Source: Ananas comosus
Taxonomy: Eukaryota; Streptophyta; Magnoliopsida; Poales; Bromeliaceae
Direction of reading: 5' to 3'
Assembly: GCF_001540865.1 (NCBI RefSeq)
Contig: NC_033628.1
Span: 6,349,031-6,413,030 of the forward strand
DNA length: 64,000 nt
Both the position numbers and the translations under genes were made by a program. The notes beneath the pieces are model-generated. The model was not told where the DNA came from and ran no database searches. It was given only the letters and a program-made list of their open reading frames with translations. This document shows positions 24,747-36,814 of the stretch, in pieces. The first letter of the stretch is position 1, and every line of letters begins with the position of its first letter.

Positions 24747-25364
24747 TATTTCTCTCGACGCACTTTGGTCAATTTGAGCAAGAGTGGTTTAACACGACGA
24801 GGATTCACTAACCTCTTCAAGGTCATGAGGGTCGCAAAAGCTCACTCCCTCGGCGCATGGCAGCCTCCTGCTGTTGTTGCACCTAATCGGCTCGTACCTT
24901 GGCACTCCCACAAGAGTGGCCAATTACTTGCAAAGTTTCAAGTCTCCGCTCGCCTCAAATTGCTCAGGGACACCACTTGTCCTATCCCGCGCCGATCAAT
25001 ACGAAGATCGCCTATGCGGTGCCATCGCTTCCTAAATGCGATAACTTCGTTAACCCTCGACCCTCTGGGTCATACACGAGACAAATAATATCGACTCAAA
25101 TCGGGCGAAAGTCACATAAGGACGTCTATTCTCATCACTCGATTTCATATTGTTGCGCGCCAACATGAACACACTTGGTTGAGAATAAACCGCGCCTCGA
25201 GTCTACCTCTAATATCCGTCTTAGAGGTTTCGACACAACCCAATCCATTAACTTTTCGCCGCAAGTCACAAGTCCTCGTCTCTCACGAGCCTTAACCTCT
25301 ATGGTTTACACTATCTTAGAGTCTCCTAGGTCCATCTAAACTATTTTTCCATTCTCTACTTTAT
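24747..25364 (-). pseudogene. Degenerate leader and gag start of a minus-strand gypsy element
   Basis: Lies just inside the primer-binding site at 25365-25376, so it should be the leader and gag N-terminus, but no intact frame remains. It was contiguous with the sequence left of 22580 before the solo LTR inserted. Confidence 0.35.
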
Positions 25365-25376
25365 GCTCTGATACCA
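25365..25376 (-). other. tRNA-Met primer binding site
   Basis: On the - strand the bases read TGGTATCAGAGC, the standard initiator tRNA-Met primer site of plant LTR retrotransposons. It lies 7 nt inside the LTR end at 25384, so the adjoining LTR piece is the 5' LTR tail of a minus-strand element. Confidence 0.75.
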
Positions 25377-25383
25377 TTTTATC

Positions 25384-27681
25384 TGTCACGCCCTACGCCT
25401 CGCCTATTTGGTCGGATTCGGGCACGCCGACAGACCGCCGAACGGACAAAGTTTTTCCTGTACGTCCTAGGCGTCGCAATCAATACAATGTACGAGGTTC
25501 CAACCAGGAACACATTTCAAGTAGAGATTGCATAAGGAAGTATCAAAAACATAAATCTACTTGCTATTACAAGCATTCACACTAGATATATTTTTACATC
25601 ACAATTTCCTTTTACAATCAATTTCCAAATACAATCAAGATCTTAGAATTTATTACAACTTGTTCTTTTTCTTTTCCCTGATTTAAGTAGTATGGATTAC
25701 TTGAAAGGAATTGTAAATAATGAAAGTACTTACCTTAAATTCGCATAGGGGGGCTGCGAAGAGAGGAAAGTGCAGAATTTAAAGGGTTAAGCTAAGAAGA
25801 ACTGCAGCAGGTGCAGAATTTCAGCATGCTGTTGAAGCTGAAAGAAAGTTGTAGAATTTCGAACTCGGGTGAAATTAAAGTAATTGCTTAAATTAATGGG
25901 GGTTAAATATGTTAGAAGAGTTATAGACATGAAAATTAATTGCTATATGCTTGTAGCGGGGCTGCACAAAGGGAAGTAGTGCTGAAATTTCAGCATAGTG
26001 CAGAAAAATTTCAGCGTAAACTGAATTTCAGCAAGTGTTGAATTTCAGCATTGGAAATTCTTATTATTGGAGCTGAGAACAAACTAATTAAGCAGCAAAT
26101 TAAAATAATTATGATTAGAATTCAGTTGATAGTAACAGAGAGATGTTAATTAAGAATCTGATGAGTAATTGAGCTAATACGAATGCAAAACTGCATTGGT
26201 AAGTTCCTAATTAGAACTCTGTAATACTAGTTATACTATATATGTATATATATGCAAGTGGGGGTAAAATGCAAGTTTTGCTAAAGTGTAATATAACTCA
26301 AGTTTAACTTCTTTTATTCCTTTAGGAAAGAAGGTCTAGCATGCCCAGAAATCTAAATTGACATTCCGACAGGTCGGCGGCGCACTAATTATGGTATAAG
26401 CCGTTTTAGCTCTATTTGCACGGAGTCGCGAGAGCTCGTTGTTGATACGGTTCGAGACGTTGATTCCAGTTTGTTGGCATCTCTACAGGTGAGGGGTGCT
26501 ATCCGAAATCATTGAATCACTCTTTATGTCTACGTTACCTTCTTGAGCATATTTGTATATGAATCATATAATATTCATGCATTATAGGGTAATTGGCATT
26601 GTGTAGTTATGATATGAACAATTGAACAATTCTCATTGTTAAGAATATGTGAACCATAGAGTGTGAACATAGAACCCTATCAATGTGTGAATTCTACTGT
26701 GGACTATGACAATAGTAAACTTGGTGACATTGTGACTAGAAGCATAGCATCAATATTGGACTGGTAAAACTAGCATAAAGAGCTAGTTAGAAATGAAATT
26801 GTGACATCGTCAGTTATTTAATTCTCTAAGTGAGGATTGGATCATACTCACCTATTTTGTTTTGGCTTGGTGGTGATCGCTCCCCCCAAGCAGTACGCTC
26901 CGGAGTGTGTCATTAATTGGGTTGATCGTATAAGCCTTCCCAGTAGACGATCCCGTCGGGAGGCAGCTTAGTGCCGGATATTTAGGGATTGCGTTCGTGA
27001 GTTATGGTTAACCAAATGGTTAACCAGATGGATTGGGTATTGATTATTCATAGCATGCATGCATAAATTTTATATGTTATCTACAGTTTCTTTCAGCTTT
27101 GTGCAGGCATTGTAGTAATTATATGTTATAGCTCGTTACTATCTATTCACTTTTCTTGCCTACATATGCCTTAATAGACCTAGTGGGTGAGTCGGCGAGA
27201 TCGGCGGCCGAACCCACTGGAAACTTTTAGTAGTTCTCACACCACTAATCATGCAGGTCCTAGCGCGAGCGGTGTGGCCGAGGATCGCGGCAAGAACCCA
27301 GCATCTTAGCTAGTAGACACCAGTATATAGTGGTATACCCATTTTGGTTTCAGATTGTATATATTTGATGTCAAAGAAACATGTACATGAATGTATAAAG
27401 GAGCATGTAAATAACTAAATATTTCAGTTATTTAGCTTTTACAGTTTAGTTTTAAAGTTTGAAAATTATAGTGAATACATGTTTAGTTAGTTTACTATCA
27501 CTTGTGCCTGTTGCTTGCCCTCGTGCAAGCCATATATATTGAAATGTTATCCTGGAAATTATTTATTTCTTTATACATGTACTTATTGTTGTTGAGCCTT
27601 GGGCGGACAGAGGAGGTGCTGTCCGTTCGGCGTCTGTGTACGGGCCCGGATCGACCAAATTGGCAATAGCGGGACGTGACA
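25384..27681. repeat. Composite of two oppositely oriented chromovirus LTR tails
   Basis: Both outer ends read inward as TGTCACG followed within about 60 bp by CCGAACGGACA, giving a long terminal inverted repeat. The left part (to about 26300) matches the tail of the solo LTR in minus orientation and abuts a primer site. The right part (about 26400-27681) carries GGTGCTATCCGAAAT, GGCGGCCGAACC and TGTTGAGCCTTGG blocks in plus orientation. The flanks (TTATC and GGCGA) do not match, so this is not one simple LTR insertion. Confidence 0.6.
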
Positions 27682-28990
27682 GGCGAGGGCCTTGCTCTAC
27701 TCTAGTTCACCTCCGGTATCTGTATGAAGCCTAAAAACTTATAGTAAAGTTCTCTTTAGAAGCCGAAAGTCTTCGGAGAAGGGCTTTCAGACACTAAAGA
27801 GTAGAAAGACTAGGGTGAACTAGAGCAACAGTGGGCTCTGTCCTTAAAGGACAGAACAGATTGGGAAATCATCTTGGCGCAGACTCAAGGAAGAAGTTTG
27901 CTTCAGAGCCTTTCCGGCTTAATAAGCACATCTCCAGTACACTTAGCTTAGACCTTACTTCAACTTTCACATGAATTTGAAGCTGATTTTGACGAATAAG
28001 TCTTTATCTTTATTAAGATTAAATAAGCATTTCACACTTTTGACTAGGTTTTGTCCAATACATGCAAAGACAACAAACCAAAGAAATCCACTTAGCATAG
28101 GAGTCTATCTCCAGTAAGCATTAGGAGTAGATCTCCACCAAACAAAGAGAAAGAAAGCAATACATTATTTCACACTACTTTGCGTCGACGGACTACTTAT
28201 TTATTTCAAATAGAAAGAGTCGAGTCGACAGATTCTTCTCTTCTAGTTCCCCCCGTTGTTTCTACGGTTGCTTATGGCCCCTTCCACAAGGAGAGATTGT
28301 TGTTCTTGAATGAGGGCCTCTTTCCGGTCTTCAAGAGCTCGAATGTGGTTCCGTATCCTTTGTATCACTCTTCTTACGACCTCAGGATCGATAGCTGGCA
28401 GATGCTCCTATAACAGATTGAGCGAATTCTCCTGACTTTTCGGTTTCCGCGGTTTGTATTTCTTGTTGAATTTCAGCAAGTCTTCCAACGATATCCATGG
28501 CTAAAGCTCTTTCTTGCCGACTTTAAAGTCTCCGTCTCCCTTTACTTTGTCAAATAGAGACTGAAAGAAGCTTCTATTTATAGGCGTTAGAGGCCCTTAA
28601 CCCTTTCTTATTATTAGTAAGAATTCTCGTCTTGGTTCCCTAACAAGGATCATTTGGACCCTGGCTTTTCATAAATATTGAACCCCAAAAAGTAAAATGG
28701 TCCTAGAAATCCACAGAAAAAAATGATTGAAAAAACAAAGAAGAAAAATGCCATATTCTCAGGAGCTGATAAAGTCCCCTATCTCTTAGGTAGCGTACTT
28801 GAGTAGTGACCCCTCTGGGGGCCCAGGGTTGCTTTGGCACGCTAGCTAGCGAGGAAGAAGTCCAAAAAAAAAGAAGGCAGATTGCCCAATAGCAAAGATC
28901 AGACATTTCCAAAGTCCCATTCCCTGGAAAAGGAAGACACATCAGTCTCCACGTCATCACCCTCAAGTAAGTCTTCGCGACAAAGGCAGA
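27682..28990. other. Unassigned insertion, possibly organelle-derived
   Basis: Starts abruptly after the LTR end and stops before the integrase remnant. Base composition is balanced, unlike the AT-rich introns and the GC-rich LTRs. An inverted pair, CTCTAGTTCACC and GGTGAACTAGAG, lies at about 27700 and 27815. The texture (scattered AGCCGAAAGTCTTCGG-like pieces, no repeats) resembles plant mitochondrial intergenic DNA, but I recognise no mitochondrial gene. Confidence 0.25.
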
Positions 28991-29027
28991 CGATGGGTGA
29001 AGACAATGCAGGAAGTCAGTGTAGAGT

Positions 29028-30580
29028 TTGAGCATGATGATTACTCAGCAGAGGCCGTTACTTGAGGAGCTACAATGGTTGAGGCTCGAGGTAGTGTCCC
29101 CTGAGTCTACTGCAAGACTGATGTCTATAATCTTCCAGCCCACTCTGTTGGACAGGATCCGAGAGAAACAGAGTGGAGACTCGTACTTGTTGAGGATTCG
29201 AGAGCAGATAGAGAGGGGACAGGCAGAGGGCTTTGTTGTGGACAGTTCGGAGTACTGCGGTACAGAGACCGAATGTGTGTGCCTATCGATTCAGGGATCT
29301 GAGAGGAGATTTTGATAGAGGCTTACTACTCACCTTATACGGTTCACCCCGATGGAACCAAGATGTATAAGGATTTAAAGTCACACTTCTGTGGGAATGG
29401 AATGAAGAGAGACATTGGCAGATTTGTGGCTCAGTGTTTAACTTGCCAACAAATAAAGGCAGAGCATCAGGTACCTGCTGGCAAGCTTCAGAGTCTGCTA
29501 GTGCCCGAGTGGAAATGGGAGCAGATCACGATGGACTTTGTCGTGGGATTGTCAAGAGTTCAGGGTGGTTTCGATGCGATTTGGGTGATAGTGAACAGAC
29601 TGACTAAGTCTGCTCACTTTTTACCAGTACAAACCATCTGGTCCAGGGAGAGGCTTGCTCAGTTATATTTGGATGAGATTGTGAGATTGCATAGTGTGCC
29701 GATCTCGATTGTATCAGACAGAGACCCAAGGTTCGTTTCACACTTTTGGAGGAGTCTTCAGACAGCCTTGGGTGCACAGTTGCATTTCAGCACGACGTTT
29801 CACCCACAGATAGATCGTCAGACAGAGAGGACCATTTAGACTCTGTAGGACATACTGAGAGCATGCGTCCTGCACTTTGGAGGAGGGTAGCATCGACATT
29901 TGAGACTGGCTGAGTTTGCGTATAACAACAGCTATCAAATGAGCATCCAGATGGCTCCGTTTGAGACGTTGTATGGATGCAGGTGTCGATCCCCTTTTTA
30001 TTGGAGTGATGTGGGTGAAAAGAAGACTATGGGACCTGAGATTTTGATAGAGGCTGAGGAAAAGGTTAAGGATGTACGGCGGCATATTTTGACAGCCCAG
30101 AGTCGTTAGAGGAGCTACGCCGATACCAGGAGATGAGACTTAGAGTTCCAGGTTGAAGATCATGTGTTCCTGAAAGTCTTGCCGTCTAGAGGTATACGTA
30201 GATTTGGAGTGCGTGGAAAGCTTAGTCCACTCTTTGTAGGCCCTTTTGAGGTACCGGAGCGAGTTGGACCAGTTGCTTACAGGATTGCTCTACCCCTACG
30301 ACTGGCCGGTATATATAATGTTTTCCACGTTTCGGCGTTGAGAAGATATGTGTTCGATCCCTCTCACGTGATTGACTTCACTCTACTAGAGCTTGGCGAG
30401 GATTTGAGATATGAGGAGCGACCGGTGCAAATTCTGGCTCGTGAGACGAAAGAATTGCACAACCGGGTGATCCCTTATGTAAAAGTGCAGTGGAGTCATC
30501 ACGAGGAGCGTGAAGCGACGTAGGAGCAAGAGACGGTGATGCGGGAGTCCTATCCCTACTTGTTTGAGACTCAGATTTGA
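29028..30580 (+). pseudogene. Plus-strand chromovirus integrase and chromodomain remnant
   Basis: Begins in the linker between RNase H and integrase (LEVVSPESTARLM). It continues through a zinc domain ending CLTCQQIKAE, the core with ITMDFVVGL and [10 protein letters not shown], and QTERTI (TAG follows at 29837). The YGCRCRSPFYW block and a chromodomain fragment [17 protein letters not shown] (about 30470-30525) end it. Stops and frame changes divide it into at least five pieces. Gag, protease and RT are missing, so the insertion at 27682-28990 or a deletion has removed the 5' half. Confidence 0.88.
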
Positions 30581-30627
30581 GGTATGTTTTAAGTTTTGAT
30601 GACGAAACTTTTTGTAGTGGGAGAGGA

Positions 30628-32390
30628 TGTAGAATCCTTAGTTTTTTTTTTCTTTTGAGTTGGTAAAGGATAGGATGGTATTTTGTTTGGTGGATATGTA
30701 TGCCACTTACTCCCTCTCTATGTTTATCAACTCAACCAACTCAACTTGGTCAACTTGGATAATTATCCTTATCCCCACCGCTTCATAAAGGTGTGGAGAG
30801 GCAGGGAGCTTACTTATCCTTCTCTTCTCTCTCTAGTTCTTGAGCCGTACGTGGAGGAGGCTTCGGGTGGAGCTCGGATCGTCGCCGATTTCGTGCCGGG
30901 GAGCCGTTCAAGCGCTCGAGCGTGACGGTTGCATTGTTTGGAGGCCAGGCGAGCGCGTAGTTCTTCTCCTATCGACTTCTCGCCAGATTTGGATTAGCTT
31001 TTGAGGTGGGTTAATGTTATGCTTATCAGATTCTACGGATTTCCTCCTAATTCTATATGTTGTCAGCATGTGTTTTTAGCTTCGTTTAGTATGTTGATTA
31101 GCTCGATTCTTGGATTTGCATGCTTTTTAATCTGAATTGGAGCTTAGAATATTAGCTAAATTATGCATATTGGACTTAGAATTGACTTAGGAGAAAACTA
31201 TCAATTCTACACCGTCAGTTGCTCAAACTACCAGATTTAGCTCCAGGAGCCGTAGTTTGTTTGTATCGCCGCAGTTTGTGGGCGGTGGATACCCAGGTAG
31301 TGTAGAATGCATTTACACTCGTGCTGAGATGCCGAGTGTATTTTTACAGTAGTGTTCAGACTGTTCTGGACTGTCGGGTGCCGTTGTGGTTGATGGTGAA
31401 CCCAGTTTGCAGTTTTTGCATCAGATTGTGCCGAGGGCACATGGATTATGGTTTTTAGACCTGTGAGACCTTTCTACTTTGATTACAGTCTGTGAGAGCC
31501 TGATTGAGCTCGACAGAGACTCGCTTGCATACTTGGTTGGGTAGCGCCCACTAGTGCCACTCCGGAGTCGGGCTTAGTGTTTTTGCGTTGATGTCGGTTT
31601 GTCCTGTTTGGACTTACTCTCCACTGACGACCTAGCGTGGTGGCAGTTAGTGTAGCTTCGACGAGTCCTCAAAGAATTGGGAATGATTGTTGGACCATCA
31701 AAATGAGATTGCGATAATCAAAGTGCCATGAAACTCTCTTTCTATATCTTTCTATTTTTATTTATTTAAGGCTGAAAGAGGACCCCTCTTTCCAATACGT
31801 TTTGCGGGACGGGTGTGTTCACAATCCCTAGTGAGATTGGGTCAGGATTTGCATTCTTTACATATTGTTAATGTTGGTTTCCAATAGTATAGTGACTTAT
31901 AGCTGTCGATTTGTTCTAGCTTTCTTTACTATCCCTGCTTACATCTGTAGACTTAGTGGATGAGCCGTTGAGGTCGGTAGGGTACCCACTGAGGACTACT
32001 TATTTTTGCAGTAGTTCTCACGCCCAGTTGTGGATCTTTTGCAGAGCCTTTTGTTGCGGCTGCTGCTACTGCTGATTCCTATCGTGAAAAGAGCGTTGCG
32101 AGTTAGAGCCATTCCTGACGAGCTTCAGAGTTAGAGGAGTACCAGCTACAGGTAGTTGTAGTTTTTGAATTTTTATACATACTGATGTTGTAACTCGCTG
32201 GAGCGAGTGTTTTTGTTATACCTGGATATTATGTATGTATAGTGGACCCTTGTTATTATATATGTTTTTATTTTGCAACTCTATACTACTGGTTGTAGTG
32301 TTGTATGATTATAGGTACAGGTACAAGTACAGCTTTCGCTTTGTATACAGGAAAAGTTTCTATGTACAGGAAATATTTGAAGGAAAAAAA
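30628..32390 (+). repeat. 3' LTR of the plus-strand chromovirus
   Basis: A polypurine tract (GTGGGAGAGGA, 30617-30627) is followed by TGTAGAATCC at 30628. A CT-rich leader and a GC-rich exon-like stretch lie at 30800-30950, and the GTGGATGAGCCGTTGAGGTCGG block near 31950 matches the internal marker of the other LTRs here. The right end is approximate: another LTR starts at 32401. Confidence 0.6.
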
Positions 32391-32400
32391 AATGTAGATA

Positions 32401-35400
32401 TGTCACGCCCCGGAGTTCCTTTTTTATTTCAAAGCATTGCGAAAGCGTCTAATTTTTTTTTTTTTTTTTTTGAAAACCTAACCCCAGGGAATGCCAGATC
32501 CCCGGAGTTCCTTTTTGATTTCAAAGCATTGCGAAAGCGTCTAAATTTTTTTTTTTTTTTTGAAAACCTAACCCTAGGGAATGCCAGATCCGCCACACCA
32601 TACAGGTAATCCACTGTTCACACGGACGAGTCCTCCCTGTATTCGACGGCGTCGCACAAGTACAAAGTAACAAGCAAGATACAACCACAACTAAATGAAT
32701 ATAGAGATAACTATACATTCATACATTCACCATTCACATCACAGATTTACATTCAATGTTTAAACATAATTCTGTTTAAACATAATTCCACAGAAATCTT
32801 TTGAAAACTGTTCCTACACGGAAATTTTTATCTTTTAAAAACGCTACCACGAGGGGTAGAAAACCTTTTATTTACGAAAATCCAGAAATCCTTGAATATT
32901 TTAACATAATGAAATACTGAACCATATAGACCGACTAAGCTATATATCACCAGAAATAATAGGGTAATAACTAAATAGTACAAACCGGTCGGAGCTCTAA
33001 CGACAGCTATCCCCGTGCCTCACGTCTCGTCTCACCTCACCGCCTGCGATACCTGAAAAATAGTGGGGGAGATGAGAACATGTAAACATGTCTCCCCTCC
33101 CAGTGGGTACCGCAGCCGATGAAGCGCGAGGAGTACTCACACGGATCAGGAAGAGACAAACAAACAGTATGGTAAGTGAAATCCAGTAGCAACGATAATG
33201 AACGAATGAGATATAATATATATAGAATGATATATTAATAATATAATATATATTATATATATATATATAAATATATATATATGAAAGCACAACTACCGCT
33301 ACTGTAATGTACAACTGCAAGCATACAAGGATATCAAAACTATAGTAGCAAGACAACTGTAAAGAAAGAACTGTAGTATATATGCAACAACCGCTATTAT
33401 AGCTATATGCGTCAACCGGACGAGAAGTCAAAAGTACCCAATCTAAATCGCCGTGTCGGTCTAAGGACCTCAGGCAAAAGCCATTACCTGCTCACACCTG
33501 GCATAATAACCCTAGCACAAAGAGAACATCGTTGGGCTCACGGGTCAGATGTACGACCACTTTTCGGAAAATAACACCTCCTGCGGGGGATCAACCGCTG
33601 GTAACGTGAAATGCACTCGAGCTGTGGCGATCAATGCGGATATGATCAATAGCCAACGCGTCGCAACCAGCCGACAATCACCCGCCCTCGGGGCTAACTG
33701 ACGCAAAAGGTCATCCAACTGTAAGGAAGTACAAGAACCGTCCACTCAGGTCAGCTAGGATGGAACAACTCACAATCCTCTCAAAGATATGCAAATACTG
33801 CTCAATGGGTCAACTAAACTATAAATGCAAGAATTGACCAATAGGTCTCAAGAGTGTATCAATATAATCTGGAACTACCGTCAGCCACAAGCCGACAATC
33901 CTACCCTCAGGGTACATCGACCTCATAGGTCATCGAATACAGAAGTCAAGGAACGACCGACTAGGTCACCGATCTCACAAGAAATCACAAAACCGCTCTA
34001 CTCTAAACATGATACCCAATATGCAGAATAGCTAAGTAGAGCAACAAGGAAACATGGTATAACTATCTACTACCTACTCAGGATACTATCATGCAAACAA
34101 CGAGTAGAGTAAGATGTAAACAATAAGGGGTGTAAGGCTCAATATAACTATACTAACGCAATAGTAATAACAGAAGAACAGGGATAGAAGGATATCACCG
34201 ACGTCCGCACCACTGTACGATTCGGATCGAAGTACCCACCTGTACATGTCTGACGAAGATCTCTCGACTGTGAAGACGGAACAATCGAACCTACGAAAGG
34301 TCAACGGGTTAGAATCTAACCCACTAACATGACTCGCTAACACACAATCCCCACTCACACAGAACCACGAGAACGCGTTTCCCAAAACCGATTACCGAAC
34401 AAGCCGGAAGTCCCGAAAACCGCATCGGAACTCCAGCTCGCTACCGTCATTTCCGAACGCTAAAAACGACGCGGGTGACAGACCAGCCAACAAGGCTCAG
34501 CGATGATGCAAATAATCACCAAGTGCCGTCGAAAGAATTCCGAACCGAAACCCGCGTTCCGTTGGCGATTTCGCCGAGAAACGCATCAGAAATACTTTAC
34601 GGTCTCCGTAAGGGCTGAGGGCCTTGACAATCAGTCCAAAGGTTACCACTACTCCACATGCTGCCAACAGCAGCCCAACACCCAAAATACATAAAGCGCC
34701 TCCGATTACCCGAAATCACATTATTTCATGCGATTTCGGCGCTTTTATGGTCTGTCTGCACAAACTAGAAGTCATTCAGGCAAACCGAGACCATACGACA
34801 GGTCTCGGCGTGCCGGAGGCCGTGCTCACCTTTTGGAGCATGCCGGCCACTGTGGCATGCGCACGAGCGATGCAAAAATTAGTGAAATAGCGTGCACAGC
34901 AGGAAAAGCATGCTTATCTCGCTAACCAGGCTCGTTGACTCTAAATGAGGAGAGAAACTGTGATCAGGACTGACAGAGGATCACGATGCTGACACCCCAG
35001 AGGCATCGGAACGCTCGGTCGCCGAAACAGTGAACAGAACAGGAGACTATGCGCAGAAAGGCTGAAATCAAGCTTACAGAGCTAGGCAGGGCACGGGGTG
35101 GCCGGGGCGGCCGTCGGCGGGCAGGCCGCCAGGGGTTGGTGCGGCAGTCCGAGGTAGCCGGGCTGGCGTCAGCAGGTGACGGAGACGGCGGCGACGACGG
35201 CCAATGATGCCCTAGGCACCAAACCCGAAGAGAACACGGGCTCGCTCCGCCGACGGGGAGCTCCGGCGGCGCAGGCGGACGCGCGGACGAGTGCAGCCGA
35301 CCAGCCGGGACCTGCTCATGCCATTCGGTGGGAAGCGGCTGCGGCGGTGCTGGACCAAACCGAGCCCACGCGGGTTCATCACGGGCTCCAAGGTAGCGGC

Positions 35401-36394
35401 GGCCGGAGGAAGGTCGGGCGACGGCGGCACGTCGCCGGAGGTCGAGGAAGGTCGGCGCACCTGCTGCGGGTGGTGCACTGGCGCGGTGGTCGAGAAGACC
35501 AAGTCTTCGGCCCGCTCAAAGGTTTGGGCGGCCGCAGAGAGGGAGAGCGGCGGCCGGCGGTCGGGAGCCGGCGGCGATGGCGCGCGGGGCAGCCAGAGGT
35601 CACTGATGGAGGGCGCGGCAACCGATGGGAGTTGCGGCAGCGTACGGGAGTAAAGATCACCCGGGCTCGGCCTGGGTGACTGCGGGTTGGCCGCAGGGAG
35701 CAAGGTGGCTCCGGCGGCCGGGCGAGGGTGACACCGGAGGGAGGTCTCTGCCAGAGAACGGCAGGTTCCACTCATGGGGTGCTTCCGAGTCAGAAGGCGA
35801 GGAGGATGGAGGGTAGGTGAAGAAGATGATGGTGGAGGGGTTTTCCCGCGGCCGGCACCGCTGCCGGCGCAGCCGTGGTGCGCGCCGACGTGGGCAAAGG
35901 TGCAGAGGTGTTGCAGGGAGTCGCTGAGGGAGAAGGTGAACAGGTTAGGGTTTTCCATGATGAAACCTAGAGAGTCCATATTGATTGTCAACTTTGCACA
36001 CAAGTCCTCTAAACTGATTATTAGAAATTCAATCCTTCCAGGCGAGTAATTTACACACGTCGCACCTCCACGTCTGATTCGCGGCGATTCGGTACAAATC
36101 ATAAATTGGGGACTTTTGCGAAATTCCAATTAGTCATCACTTTAGACCCCTTTTCGAACATAATGCGATATCCGGCAATCCGTTCATAGAATTCCGAACG
36201 TTGCGCCATCGCGTTCAGCACGACGGGGCAATAAACCCACGATTTTGGTTCACAATCGATCGGTCACGGATTCACGACGAACCCGTCCGCTCTTCAATTT
36301 CCAAAAACCACACAATAAACCAATGTGTAATCCTACTAAATCCTTAGATTCAATTCAAATTGAATCTCTCTACCATTAGTAGGTACATGTAACA
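32401..36394 (-). repeat. 4.0-kb minus-strand chromovirus LTR
   Basis: On - it starts TGTTACATGTACC at 36394, directly after a GGTGAGGA polypurine tract, and ends GGCGTGACA at 32401. Near 33100 it has the CCCAGTGGGTACCGCAGCCGA block seen in its relatives. A GC-rich leader (35080-35900) with long but featureless ORFs in several frames is followed by a CTGTAAGC donor-like site (about 35078). No matching 5-bp duplication flanks it (AGATA and TCCTC), so it is a truncated element's 3' LTR. Confidence 0.6.
32409..32592. repeat. Tandem duplication of about 92 bp containing poly-T
   Basis: Two adjacent copies run from CCCCGGAGTTCC through ATTTCAAAGCATTGCGAAAGCGTCTAA (27 bases identical), a long T run, and GAAAACCTAACCC to GGGAATGCCAGATC. 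They differ by a few bases and in the T-run length, so the duplication is recent. It lies at the very end of the LTR. Confidence 0.85.
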
Positions 36395-36814
36395 TCCTCA
36401 CCTTACTCTAGGTCACAAACACAGAGCCAGATGAGTCTCATTATGGCAAGAACAGACAAAAACGAAAACCTCATTTTGATAAAAAATCCTTTTTCCTCGA
36501 AATCATCGTGCGTTAGATCTAAAATTGTCAGTGGCCATTGTTCCAGAATAGCTGAACGCGGTCGAAACGACTATTGGATCGCTATGAACGGAGTCCGATA
36601 CGCGCCGAAAGCCAACTCTATCTCCGTGGCTTCACCGAAAAACCAGGTTCACCATTCACTTTAAAGTGAAAACTAATAATGCATAAATTCTCCATTCTAA
36701 CTCGGTTTTCCTGAAACTAACTAGTGCTTTTGTAATTAAATTACACACTCTAACATCGTCAATAGAGGATTTAGTTGGCACTATCAAAATCTCAGTCCTT
36801 ACAAGATAGTGTAG
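36395..36814 (-). other. Truncated internal end of the minus-strand element
   Basis: Sequence just upstream, on the - strand, of the LTR that starts at 36394. No domain is readable. It is cut off at 36815 by the left Helitron arm. Confidence 0.35.

Noticed and set aside
25384..27681. A DNA transposon with 60-bp terminal inverted repeats
   Set aside because: The inverted ends are explained by two LTR tails. A primer site adjoins one end, internal blocks match LTRs, and no target duplication exists.
28180..28413. 77-aa ORF in the unassigned block
   Set aside because: No start context, domain or neighbouring exon supports it.
35212..36129. 305-aa ORF on - and several ORFs on + in the same place
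   Set aside because: This is the GC-rich leader of a 4.0-kb LTR. No domain is visible, and every frame is open because of composition.
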